A stretch of DNA of 64,000 nucleotides from an uncultured Oleiphilaceae bacterium (GCA_913060665.1 CAJXUY010000002.1:389408-453407); one strand, 5' to 3'. Shown: positions 24,395 to 31,358, counted from the stretch's first letter. Program-made: numbers and translations. The notes: generated by a model not told the origin, from the sequence alone.

Positions 24395-24826
24395 ATGAAG
24401 TTACTTAGCCTAGAAAAGCACAACTATCATGTTACAGCGGTCATTGAAACTAAAGCAGGTGAAGACTTCTGCCCGTTAACAGAATTCTTATCAGATAAAG
24501 AAAATGGCCAATATAGCGGGTCTGTCGACGGTTTCTACAGCCTAATTGAATTGTTTGCTGCCTCTGGGCGAGAAGCATTAAACGACAAGCAATGCCACTA
24601 CATACACAAAAAAGAGAAAATTTGGGAGTTTATTAAAGGTGATCTAAGAGTCTGCTGGTTTTACCCAGGCAAAGACAAAATAATCATCTGTTCGCACGGC
24701 TTTGTTAAGCAAGGCCAGAAAGCGGACAAAAAGGAAGTTAACAAAGCGCTTAAAATAAAAAAGGCGTTTGAAGCACAGAAAGACAATATTGAAATTATCG
24801 AAGAGGATCAAGATAATGGCGATTAA
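24395..24826 (+). CDS. RelE/HigB/Gp49-type toxin of a TAC module
   Basis: The 143-residue protein shows the phage Gp49/HigB pattern: IWEFIKGDLRVCWFYPGKDKIIICSHGFVKQGQKADKKEVNKALKIKKAF. The family cleaves mRNA in or near the ribosome. It is longer than a minimal HigB (about 100 residues), with an extra N-terminal section and an acidic tail. The antitoxin start lies inside its last codons, so the two are translated together. Toxin before antitoxin is the usual HigBA order. Confidence 0.83.
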   Translation: MKLLSLEKHNYHVTAVIETKAGEDFCPLTEFLSDKENGQYSGSVDGFYSLIELFAASGREALNDKQCHYIHKKEKIWEFIKGDLRVCWFYPGKDKIIICSHGFVKQGQKADKKEVNKALKIKKAFEAQKDNIEIIEEDQDNGD

Positions 24827-25238
24827 ATCATATCGAAAACTCAAGCAAGAAGCCCAGAAAAAGGATGGTTACTGGGTAGAATCAGCAAAGCTTGAGTTTG
24901 TTAAAGGGCTAACAAAAATCCTTAAATCAAAAGGTATCACCAATAACAATCTAGCTAAAAGGCTAGATGCTACAGCGCCTTATGTAACCAAGGCGCTAAG
25001 AGGTGATGAAAATTTCACTATAGAATCTATGGTAAAGCTCACACAAGCCATTGGTGCAAAACTTCATATCCACGTATCGGAGCAGACATCCGATGTAAGG
25101 TGGTATGAAATAGTAAACAAAACCAAGGTAGTGAGCGAAAAGCGCATCACAACGCGAACCATCACCCCAAGTGATTGCGGTAAATTTAAGATTGTTGAAA
25201 AAAATAAAGGGGTAGATAAATATCATGTTGCAGCTTGA
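24816..25238 (+). CDS. HigA-type antitoxin with C-terminal extension
   Basis: The 140-residue protein has an XRE domain at about 32-85 (NNNLAKRLDATAPYVTKALRGDENFTIESMVKL, AIGAKLHIHV). Residues 90-140 form an extra tail (VRWYEIVNKTKVV) not needed for DNA binding. In TAC systems such a tail is the chaperone addiction region bound by a SecB-like partner. I choose the ATG at 24816-24818, which overlaps the toxin stop; the frame is open upstream but that part is inside the toxin gene. Confidence 0.85.
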   Translation: MAIKSYRKLKQEAQKKDGYWVESAKLEFVKGLTKILKSKGITNNNLAKRLDATAPYVTKALRGDENFTIESMVKLTQAIGAKLHIHVSEQTSDVRWYEIVNKTKVVSEKRITTRTITPSDCGKFKIVEKNKGVDKYHVAA

Positions 25239-25641
25239 TATAAACCACTACATGTTCCCAATTATAGACGTAAGAGGGAATATAGAGCACGACCTTGAAA
25301 GCGGGCGAGGCTTAGACATTGAGACAACAGTGTTTGGCGATTTCAATCAAGAGAACTGCGAGATTGTAGTCGGGTTAAATATCGAGACAAAAGAAAATCA
25401 ATCTCATGAATGCTACGAGATAGAAATTCATTGCCTTGGCTTTTTCAATGTAAAATTTGACGAAGGGGAAGATGATTTTGAAACGGAAGAAGCGAAAGAG
25501 TTGGCTATAGTCAATGCAGCTCAAATACTTTATGGACTTGCCAGAGATACCACTCACACCGTAACCTCAAAAGGTCCGTGGGGAGCAATAGTACTCCCTA
25601 CAGCCTATTTTTCACCAAAAGACATCCATAAGCGTCCATAA
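25225..25641 (+). CDS. SecB-like chaperone of a TAC module
   Basis: The 138-residue protein matches SecB-like TAC chaperones: IVVGLNIETKENQ, CYEIEIHCLGFFNV, then AAQILYGLARDTTHTVTSKGPWGAIVLPTAYFSP, the equivalent of the SecB C-terminal helix and LPPxxF block. It overlaps the antitoxin by 14 bases, so all three proteins are coupled. It should fold or protect the antitoxin and release the toxin when titrated. SecB used for general export is not normally encoded on phages, which supports the TAC reading. Confidence 0.82.
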   Translation: MLQLDINHYMFPIIDVRGNIEHDLESGRGLDIETTVFGDFNQENCEIVVGLNIETKENQSHECYEIEIHCLGFFNVKFDEGEDDFETEEAKELAIVNAAQILYGLARDTTHTVTSKGPWGAIVLPTAYFSPKDIHKRP

Positions 25642-25690
25642 ACACGCGGCAAGGCTTTTAGTCTTTACCTGAAGAGCCAAACCTAAATAC

Positions 25691-26275
25691 TTAACAGGTT
25701 TCAGGGGCGTGACCTTTCGCCTCAATGATAAACGCCTCTACTGCCTTAGAAATCTTGCCAAAATACCGGGCTGCCTTACCTTTTGATGTGACCACCCACG
25801 GTTTAATCCTCTTTTTGGTCACCTCGGTCATAGTGTAGTCCTCCTCCCATATGATGTCGGTAGTGAATTCATCATAAGCAATACCAACAACAGGCGTTTT
25901 TTTGGTTTTACCGTTTTTAAAACAGTGGTGAAGCGTAAATGCATCTTCAGATAACATAATAGACCAGCCAAGACTGGTCATTTCTTCATTAAGCTCCGCG
26001 TGTGCACTTGCTATATCCGTAATCTTTTCAACAATGCTATGCAGTTGATCAAACTGTTTTTGGTCTAAAGTAGCCTCATCACCAACTAGCTGTATTTTGC
26101 TGATAAAAAAGGCTTTAACGCCTTTTGATGTATAGCACCTAGCTCTAACTTTATCCCCCTCCACCCTAATCGGTGCCACCTCCCTCACAAGTCCGGGGTG
26201 GCTTCCTCCATGGTAAATAATCTTGATTATCTCGCCGCCTTCAATGGCTCTTGTGAGAATGCTATTGATATCCAT
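25691..26275 (-). CDS. WYL-like domain protein beside the TAC module
   Basis: The 194-residue protein has an N-terminal WYL-type pattern (GEIIKIIYHGGSHPGLVREVAPIRV, KVRARCYTSKGVKAFFISKIQLV). A helical part and a C-terminal part with AARYFGKISKAVEAFIIEAK follow. WYL domains bind nucleic acids or nucleotides and regulate defence genes. It is convergent with the TAC operon and is not part of it. There is no DNA-binding helix-turn-helix at its N-terminus. The link with TAC is only proximity. Confidence 0.65.
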   Translation of the reverse strand: MDINSILTRAIEGGEIIKIIYHGGSHPGLVREVAPIRVEGDKVRARCYTSKGVKAFFISKIQLVGDEATLDQKQFDQLHSIVEKITDIASAHAELNEEMTSLGWSIMLSEDAFTLHHCFKNGKTKKTPVVGIAYDEFTTDIIWEEDYTMTEVTKKRIKPWVVTSKGKAARYFGKISKAVEAFIIEAKGHAPETC

Positions 26276-26413
26276 AAACCAGTCCTTTTTTTTGAATCTA
26301 ATCCAGACCTATTTTATCGCTTTATCTTCACTGTGAGTCTGTGACGCAGCGCAATTAAAGACAATTAAATTTAGGTGATCGATAACAAGGGATTAGTTTT
26401 CTAAACTTTTAAC

Positions 26414-26452
26414 TTGACCACAAAGTAAAGTTATCTTAACCTATTGTTAATC
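26414..26452 (+). promoter_or_regulatory. Promoter and operator of the small-gene operon
   Basis: TTGACC (26414-26419) and TAACCT (26437-26442) are 17 bases apart, the same box arrangement as the cro promoter. TATCTTAAC at 26432-26440 equals a CI-Cro half-site, and TTAACCTA overlaps the -10. This resembles lambda pL. The rest of 26276-26443 holds no gene. Confidence 0.6.
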
Positions 26453-26476
26453 GACAGGCGGACAAGGAGAAACAGG

Positions 26477-26872
26477 ATGTTTACAGTAAAAATCGATCAA
26501 CACACAAACCTAGTTGTGGATTTTGAAGGCCTGCTTTCTCCGAGAGAAGAAGAAATAACCGCCTACCGCTTTGCAGGCAACAACAAAGAAGCCGTTTCAA
26601 AGCTAATAGGCACAAAGACAGACACGATCAACAAGCAACAACGAAGGGCTTACGCAAAAGCAGATGTAGACGGAACGGACAACCCGCTCGCCCTACTGAT
26701 GTGCAAAGCCTTTCAGAATGGCTGGGCAAAATTTGCAGCGCTTTGCCTGGTCCTATTTTGCTCCGGCCAAGAACTGCGAGTTAACGCACGAATTAATACT
26801 GTAAGAGCAAGGCCGCAAGTCGTTCAAATGATAAGAAGAATAAGTGAAATGAGCGCAAGCGGAACAGCATAG
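26477..26872 (+). CDS. Small LuxR-type helix-turn-helix protein
   Basis: From the ATG at 26477, preceded by AAGGAG, the protein has 131 residues. Residues 18-75 follow the LuxR/GerE pattern (LLSPREEEITAYRFAGNNKEAVSKLIGTKTDTINKQQRRAYAKADV). There is no receiver or ligand domain. It is the first gene of the operon that ends at integrase, the position of lambda early regulators, and is probably a regulator of phage or host genes. Confidence 0.72.
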   Translation: MFTVKIDQHTNLVVDFEGLLSPREEEITAYRFAGNNKEAVSKLIGTKTDTINKQQRRAYAKADVDGTDNPLALLMCKAFQNGWAKFAALCLVLFCSGQELRVNARINTVRARPQVVQMIRRISEMSASGTA

Positions 26873-26915
26873 CTATTCAAATACAACAATTGATTGATTA
26901 GGGGAACAACATCAA

Positions 26916-27182
26916 ATGACCGAGCAACGACCATACAGCCACGACCTACTTGAATCATGGCTAGACATACTTGAAGCCGCAAAAGAGAAGGATCACCAAA
27001 GACTTGAGATTCTTAAAGAAAAACATGCCTTCTTCTTCCCAAGTGGAGAAGCAGCGCCACAACGCATTGACCACATTCTGAGCGTACAAAGCACAAGAAA
27101 GACGCTGGATGACAGCATCAACAGAATTAAGAGCCGGTTATATAGCCCAAAACAATCAGAGACTTCAAAGGTGGCAGCATGA
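26916..27182 (+). CDS. Hypothetical phage protein
   Basis: An 88-residue, largely helical protein (SHDLLESWLDILEAAKEKDHQRLEILKEKHAFFFP). It is preceded by AGGGGAA. I do not recognise the family. Confidence 0.6.
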   Translation: MTEQRPYSHDLLESWLDILEAAKEKDHQRLEILKEKHAFFFPSGEAAPQRIDHILSVQSTRKTLDDSINRIKSRLYSPKQSETSKVAA

Positions 27183-27370
27183 GAGCGCAAGCAATACAAC
27201 GCAGACCTTCAGAATTAACGACAATTCAAGCAGCGAGAGGAAACCAAAACAACAAAGATCACCACTTGGCACCTGTTGGAAATTTGGAGCGATTAGATAG
27301 ATATCTAGACGCCAAAGCTTTTAACGACATATTTGGCTCAACACCGCCAATTCAAATTATTAAAGCATAG
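27179..27370 (+). CDS. Small hypothetical phage protein
   Basis: A 63-residue frame whose ATG overlaps the upstream TGA (ATGA). The C-terminal part (APVGNLERLDRYLDAKAFNDIFG) looks protein-like. Translational coupling is the main support. Confidence 0.5.
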   Translation: MRAQAIQRRPSELTTIQAARGNQNNKDHHLAPVGNLERLDRYLDAKAFNDIFGSTPPIQIIKA

Positions 27371-27379
27371 GTGAAAGCA

Positions 27380-27460
27380 ATGTTTGAAGGAATTATCTAT
27401 TTAGAAGAGTACCAGGCATTCACTTATTACGGGCTCGACCACCAACCAACTTCAAGCTGA
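27380..27460 (+). CDS. Micro-ORF of 26 residues
   Basis: ATG at 27380 after GGTGAAAG, reading MFEGIIYLEEYQAFTYYGLD and ending in TGA at 27458-27460. It fills the gap between two small genes. The evidence is a ribosome site and position only. Confidence 0.3.
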   Translation: MFEGIIYLEEYQAFTYYGLDHQPTSS

Positions 27461-27519
27461 AGAAGGGAGCTATTAGCGGGTTAAGTAGTACCGCTCTTTT
27501 TAATATATCGAACAGTCAC

Positions 27520-27654
27520 ATGACAAAGCTCTACACAGCAATAGTCGATGGAAGTCCAGTGGTGATGATCTCGATGGCGGGCAGAAGTGAGAAAGAAGCA
27601 TACGACTACTGCAGATCGATTTTTGGCGAAAGGTTTACTGGGTTTAAAAAATAA
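27520..27654 (+). CDS. Small phage protein of 44 residues
   Basis: The frame MTKLYTAIVDGSPVVMISMA continues through GRSEKEAYDYCRSIFGERFTG to a TAA at 27652-27654. It has the composition of a compact beta-beta-alpha protein. No strong ribosome site is visible (CAGTCAC precedes), so the start is not firm. Confidence 0.5.
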   Translation: MTKLYTAIVDGSPVVMISMAGRSEKEAYDYCRSIFGERFTGFKK

Positions 27655-27678
27655 AGCGGACAACTAGAGGACAAATAA

Positions 27679-27927
27679 ATGAAAAACAAACTCTCCGACC
27701 TAAATGATCACCTATTTGCTCAGCTAGAGAGGCTTGGCGATGAAGATCTTAGCCCTGAAAAACTAGAAGCCGAGATCGATCGCACTAAAGCAATTACGGA
27801 TGTTTCAAAATCAATTGTTAGTAACGCGGCTATACAGCTAAGCGCTCTCAAATTGAAAGCAGAATACAGCGGTCTAAAACAAGGAGATATGCCGAGTAAC
27901 TTAATTGGTGGTGAGGTAGCAAGATGA
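27679..27927 (+). CDS. Conserved small phage protein
   Basis: The 82-residue protein reads KLSDLNDHLFAQLERLGDEDLSPEKLEAEIDRTKAITDVSKSIVSNA, a pattern I recognise from many phages and Mu-like elements, where it often precedes an HNH nuclease gene as here. It is helical and acidic; its role is unknown. It overlaps the next gene by four bases. Confidence 0.78.
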   Translation: MKNKLSDLNDHLFAQLERLGDEDLSPEKLEAEIDRTKAITDVSKSIVSNAAIQLSALKLKAEYSGLKQGDMPSNLIGGEVAR

Positions 27928-28502
27928 AAAAGAAGACCATCAACTATTCAGAGGCGGAACTCGTGTTTATTAAATCGAACTGCACTCTATCACGCAAAAG
28001 CCTAACAGGCTTGTTTAACGAGTTTTTTGATAGATCATTATCAGTCGATAACATCAAATCACTTTGCACCAGGAAGGGCTGGAAAACTGGCAGAACAGGA
28101 CGGTTTGAAATTGGGAATATCCCTCACCCAAACGCAGGCACAAAAGGCCCCAACAAAACCAGCTTTAAAAAAGGTAACCGCCCACACAACTGGAAACCGG
28201 TTGGATCAGAACGGGTAAATGTTGATGGATACATCGAAATAAAGACTGCAGAACCAAAAACCTATGAACTAAAGCATCGAGTTATTTGGCAAGAGCATCA
28301 TGGCGTAATTGACGAGAAAGTAGTAATTCGATTTATCGACAACGACCCGCTCAACTGTGTAATAGAAAATCTCGAAGCGCTGACCAATGCAGAGCACTTG
28401 TTTCTAAATAAAAACGAATACGCAAAGCTTCCAAGGGAGTTAAAGCCCACTATGAAGTTAGTGGCCAAGCTGGAAACAAAGCGTTTTGAGTTGAGAGCAT
28501 AG
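27924..28502 (+). CDS. HNH endonuclease
   Basis: The 192-residue protein has an N-terminal DNA-binding part (YSEAELVFIKSNCTLSRKSLTGLFNEFF) and an HNH core ELKHRVIWQEHHG...IRFIDNDPLNCVIENLEALTNAEH. The His, Asn and second His positions are intact. It is similar to the HNH proteins that accompany the preceding conserved gene in other phages, so it is more likely a phage-function nuclease than a recent homing gene. Confidence 0.85.
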   Translation: MKKKTINYSEAELVFIKSNCTLSRKSLTGLFNEFFDRSLSVDNIKSLCTRKGWKTGRTGRFEIGNIPHPNAGTKGPNKTSFKKGNRPHNWKPVGSERVNVDGYIEIKTAEPKTYELKHRVIWQEHHGVIDEKVVIRFIDNDPLNCVIENLEALTNAEHLFLNKNEYAKLPRELKPTMKLVAKLETKRFELRA

Positions 28503-28627
28503 ATGGCCGTATTTGAACGGTCTAGCAAATAAGCAAGGGTGCATAGGTAAAGGGCTGTAATGGCTGTACGTTATTTCACTCAAAATCTATGTAAGCGAAA
28601 CGATTACTAAAGTACGGAGTTGAGCAA

Positions 28628-28864
28628 ATGACAATCCAAGAAGAAACCCTAAGGCAGTTGGCGCAAAAGATTGATGATGTACTAGAAATGGCCTACGAAC
28701 AAAAAATGGGGTTCTTTCTAACGGTAGCTCCATTTAATGCTGACGCGGGTATTTCTGACTATATAGGCAATAGCGATCGTGAGACAGCGATCAAGTGGAT
28801 GCGTGAGACAGCGGATCGATTAGAGAAGAATCAAACAATCCCAGCAACAAAAGGAAACTCATAA
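28628..28864 (+). CDS. Hypothetical phage protein
   Basis: A 78-residue protein (LRQLAQKIDDVLEMAYEQKMGFFLTVAPFN, then DRETAIKWMRETADRLEKNQ). Proteins with this helix-FFL-helix pattern are common in phage early operons. The 125 bases before it contain no gene. It overlaps the next start (TAATG). Confidence 0.65.
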   Translation: MTIQEETLRQLAQKIDDVLEMAYEQKMGFFLTVAPFNADAGISDYIGNSDRETAIKWMRETADRLEKNQTIPATKGNS

Positions 28865-29073
28865 TGCAACAAGTACAAGATCAACTGGACTTTCCGATTG
28901 ACACTCCTAGCGATGAGCAAATGAGACAGCTACACGAGCACCGTCAAGGAATAATGGACGATATACACGCAGAGCACACCAGAGCATCACTGAGCTTTAC
29001 AGCCGCCAAGATGGCAAAGAAGCCTATCACTAAGAATCAGAAGAAACGGGCTAGAAAGAAACTCAGAGCGTAA
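28864..29073 (+). CDS. Small hypothetical phage protein
   Basis: A 69-residue protein with an acidic first half and a strongly basic end (KNQKKRARKKLRA), suggesting nucleic-acid contact. It is coupled to the preceding gene. Confidence 0.6.
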   Translation: MQQVQDQLDFPIDTPSDEQMRQLHEHRQGIMDDIHAEHTRASLSFTAAKMAKKPITKNQKKRARKKLRA

Positions 29074-29095
29074 ACAACGAAGGTAGGTGAATGAA

Positions 29096-29314
29096 ATGAG
29101 CGATAAATCTATAAAGAGTTTAACTTGTGATGAATGCGAAAAAGAGCTAATCGTTGATAGTAAATATCCACATAAATACTCACTAAAGGTAAGCGCGATT
29201 GATACAGGTATAAATACATCAGCATCAACATTCATGGTTGCTGTATACCCGCCAATCGAAAACGACCTGCATTTTTGTGGCATGAAATGCTTGAAGTCAT
29301 GGGCAAGTAAATAA
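29096..29314 (+). CDS. Small Cys-motif phage protein
   Basis: The protein of 72 residues has CDEC at 11-14 and FCGMKCLKSW near the end, giving a likely zinc-binding pair of knuckles. The start ATG at 29096 has a GGTGAATGA context; an earlier in-frame ATG at 29087 would add three residues. Confidence 0.6.
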   Translation: MSDKSIKSLTCDECEKELIVDSKYPHKYSLKVSAIDTGINTSASTFMVAVYPPIENDLHFCGMKCLKSWASK

Positions 29315-29332
29315 TTGAAGGTAATCGATATG
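29313..29332 (+). repeat. Start-junction repeat, copy 1 (degenerate)
   Basis: AATTGAAGGTAATCGATATG covers the upstream stop region, ribosome site and start codon. It shares the AATTGAAGG core with the copies below. Confidence 0.55.
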
Positions 29333-29515
29333 GAAGTATTGCTAGCAAAGCTGAAATGCAAGTTGTGGTGTTACTGGAATAACTGCCAGTACAAAGTTCG
29401 AATTAACTGCCTATATATTTCATGGGATGGGCGGCTAGTTAATGAAGTGACGACGAAAGTGTTCGCATTAGATTATACAGGCGAAATAGCTAAAGTTTTT
29501 TACGATATAGAATGA
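29330..29515 (+). CDS. Small hypothetical phage protein
   Basis: A 61-residue protein starting MEVLLAKLKCKLWCYWNNCQY, with four Cys in the first third and a beta-type end (FALDYTGEIAKVFYDIE). The start lies in a junction repeat. Family unknown. Confidence 0.55.
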   Translation: MEVLLAKLKCKLWCYWNNCQYKVRINCLYISWDGRLVNEVTTKVFALDYTGEIAKVFYDIE

Positions 29516-29530
29516 AGGGAGTAGCGACAG

Positions 29531-29680
29531 ATGGCTTTCGAATGCAAACACGGAACAATTCTTTATGGCTCCACTTGCCTGAACTGCGAGCGCGAAAAGA
29601 GGGCTGAAGCAGAAGAAAAGCGCGAGCGCGAAGAGGCTATTAAAAAGATTCTTGCGAGAGCTGAAAAATTAGATTGGTAA
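29531..29680 (+). CDS. Small Cys/coil phage protein
   Basis: A 49-residue protein MAFECKHGTILYGSTCLNCE, then a highly charged helix (EKRAEAEEKREREEAIKKIL) to TAA at 29678-29680. CxH and CxxC at the start could bind one zinc ion. GAAGGGAG precedes the ATG. Confidence 0.6.
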   Translation: MAFECKHGTILYGSTCLNCEREKRAEAEEKREREEAIKKILARAEKLDW

Positions 29681-29681
29681 A

Positions 29682-29704
29682 AATTGAAGGAAGTGTACGA
29701 AATG
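29682..29704 (+). repeat. Start-junction repeat, copy 2
   Basis: AATTGAAGGAAGTGTACG followed by AAATG. It differs from the consensus at one base and ends in the start codon of the gene at 29702. Confidence 0.7.
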
Positions 29705-29869
29705 GCCAGAAAAATAATAGTGCAGTTTGAAACAGAGCTTCCAAAGAATGCAACTGAAACTCAAATCCAAGAATGGCTGGAATTTGAACTTGGTCAGCAT
29801 GGACAGATGAGCGAGGGCAATCCATTGGCGCTCTGTGACATAGATGCGGAAGTAGTAAGTTTTAATTGA
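29702..29869 (+). CDS. Small hypothetical phage protein
   Basis: A 55-residue protein (MARKIIVQFETELPKNATETQIQEWLEFELGQHG) with a strand-helix pattern and an acidic end. The same pattern occurs in other small phage proteins of unknown role. Start fixed by the junction repeat. Confidence 0.6.
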   Translation: MARKIIVQFETELPKNATETQIQEWLEFELGQHGQMSEGNPLALCDIDAEVVSFN

Positions 29870-29882
29870 ACGAGGTAGGACA

Positions 29883-30065
29883 GTGACAGCAGAACTTTAT
29901 TGCCCCCAATGCGGTGAAGATACTGAATCGCTATATGAGGGGTATTGCGAAGATTGCTGCAGACAAAACCAGCGCGAACTTGACTCACATAATACTTGTT
30001 TCGATCGATGGCAATCTCTAAGCAGTGAGCAGCGTGAAGTTGAGATTAAACAAGCAACTAATTGA
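29883..30065 (+). CDS. Small zinc-ribbon phage protein
   Basis: The protein starts at GTG 29883-29885 after CGAGGTAGGA. It has CPQC and CEDC (Cys7, 10, 22, 25) in the first half and a helical end, suggesting a zinc ribbon. It ends in ATN-stop, like other genes upstream of the junction repeat. A partial repeat copy (AATTGAAC) precedes it and another (AATTGAAGG) follows it. Confidence 0.6.
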   Translation: MTAELYCPQCGEDTESLYEGYCEDCCRQNQRELDSHNTCFDRWQSLSSEQREVEIKQATN

Positions 30066-30066
30066 A

Positions 30067-30089
30067 GGAAAACGGGCGCTAATGCGCCC
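30067..30089 (-). terminator. Terminator of the leftward two-gene unit
   Basis: GGGCGC/GCGCCC arms (30074-30079, 30084-30089) with loop TAAT are followed on the minus strand by GTTTTCC. It closes the unit at 30094-30688. Confidence 0.7.
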
Positions 30090-30093
30090 ATAA

Positions 30094-30438
30094 CTAGAAA
30101 CCGAGAGATTCGACAATGACAACTAACTCAACAAAACTAGCAGATTCTAGTTTAGTGTGTAGCGATTTAGCAGCCTCGGAGCCGTCTAAATATTCGCCGC
30201 TATCTGCAACCTCGTCAGCTAAATGCCTGATTAGTAGCGGGTCAACGAATGCTCCTGATAGGCAGTTGAGCAAAACCTGCTTCTCATCGTCTGTTAGCTC
30301 TGTTTTGTGCCGTTTGATAATCTCTAAATATCGCTCGGCAGTACGGTTAATTTTGCCTGAAACGGTATCACTATCTTTCAGGTCGGAAGTAAGGGCCGCT
30401 AGAGGCGGCCCGAAATATACGCTAGATTTTTTTGCCAT
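30094..30438 (-). CDS. Phage accessory protein, leftward unit, gene 2
   Basis: A protein of 114 residues from the ATG at 30438 (MAKKSSVYFGPPLAALTSDL) with VSGKINRTAERYLEIIKRHKTELTDDEKQVLLNCL. The SGxINxxAxRYLxII pattern recalls ribbon-helix-helix-like small proteins found on phages and islands. The whole opposite-strand frame is a shadow. It runs against the surrounding operon. Confidence 0.68.
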   Translation of the reverse strand: MAKKSSVYFGPPLAALTSDLKDSDTVSGKINRTAERYLEIIKRHKTELTDDEKQVLLNCLSGAFVDPLLIRHLADEVADSGEYLDGSEAAKSLHTKLESASFVELVVIVESLGF

Positions 30439-30481
30439 GAACACACCTAAATCAATGGGAGGCCGAAACCTCCCGGAAATG

Positions 30482-30688
30482 TTAAATATCGAGAGCGTTT
30501 CTTATTGCGATTGTCTGATAGTCACCCTCTGTATAGGGAATGCCATCGCAATCAAGAATTCGATCATCTTCAGTAACGCCAACAATTTCAGAATTAAACT
30601 CGACACTCGTACCGTAATCAGCACCGTCAAGCTCGTACCATTTAACGCCGTTTTCAGAAGTTTCGAGAAATTTATAAGAGGTAGTCAT
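30482..30688 (-). CDS. Phage accessory protein, leftward unit, gene 1
   Basis: A 68-residue acidic protein (MTTSYKFLETSENGVKWYELDGADYGTSVEFN) of beta-type composition with an AAGGAAAATC ribosome site. It is the first gene after the leftward promoter at 30763-30791. Function unknown; with the next gene it could be a two-gene moron. Confidence 0.62.
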   Translation of the reverse strand: MTTSYKFLETSENGVKWYELDGADYGTSVEFNSEIVGVTEDDRILDCDGIPYTEGDYQTIAIRNALDI

Positions 30689-30762
30689 TTTGATTTTCCT
30701 TTTGCATACCGTGCTGGAATTAGCCGGTTTCTTAAAGCGGTTGATTCCTCAACCTTGAATAA

Positions 30763-30804
30763 AGTATTACATAAGGTAACACCCTTGTCAACACCTGCTA
30801 TAAT
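30763..30804. promoter_or_regulatory. Divergent promoters
   Basis: Leftward: TTGACA (30786-30791) and AATACT (30763-30768) on the minus strand, 17 bases apart. Rightward: an extended -10, TGCTATAAT (30796-30804), serving the Ros/MucR-like gene. The two overlap and may exclude each other. Confidence 0.6.
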
Positions 30805-30848
30805 TTAATGTAAAATAGTCAACAGTAATTTTATTTGTGAGGGGTAGG

Positions 30849-31358
30849 ATGAAATTCGAAACACAGAAACAGATAGAGCAATATTTAAGCGGCGACAAAA
30901 TACAATGTTTGGAATGCGGGAAGTGGTTCAAATCTCTGAACTCACATATTAACCGCTTGCATTCACTGACTGCGAACGAATACAGAGATAAATGGGGTCT
31001 TCCTCGGCAGACAGCATTAGCAGGCCAGTCCACCAGAGAGAAACTATCTAATCAAATGCTATCGATGAGGGAGGAAGGGGTTATTGATAACGAGCATTTA
31101 GCCTGCGCCGCTAAAAAAATTGATTACGACCTGCGCACCCCAAAAAAGGCGGTGAGTGCCAAAAAACAGAAAGAGGCTGTATCAAAGACGGGTCTCAGTA
31201 ATATTAAGCATGAGGCCGGAGCAACAGCCCCTAGTGGACGCGATTTAGACAGAGCCAGAGAATATCAAAGAGCAAATAGAGCCCTCAAAAAAGGTGATCC
31301 AAGCCTGATGGAAAAATACAAAGAAAAGTACCCTAAAGTGGAACAGAGAACTAATTGA
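30849..31358 (+). CDS. Ros/MucR-type zinc-finger regulator
   Basis: From the ATG at 30849 (GGGTAGG before it) the protein has 169 residues. Residues 18-58 read IQCLECGKWFKSLNSHINRLHSLTANEYRDKWGLP with Cys20, Cys23, His33 and His38. This is the CX2CX9HX4H spacing of the prokaryotic Ros finger. MucR/Ros proteins are mainly alphaproteobacterial regulators; here the domain is joined to a basic, unstructured C-terminal half. It has its own promoter and may regulate the following small genes. Confidence 0.8.
   Translation: MKFETQKQIEQYLSGDKIQCLECGKWFKSLNSHINRLHSLTANEYRDKWGLPRQTALAGQSTREKLSNQMLSMREEGVIDNEHLACAAKKIDYDLRTPKKAVSAKKQKEAVSKTGLSNIKHEAGATAPSGRDLDRAREYQRANRALKKGDPSLMEKYKEKYPKVEQRTN

Noticed and set aside
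30116..30808. Long rightward open frame of 230 residues
   Set aside because: It is the reverse of the two leftward genes at 30094-30688, is Ser-rich without family pattern, and lacks a promoter in place.
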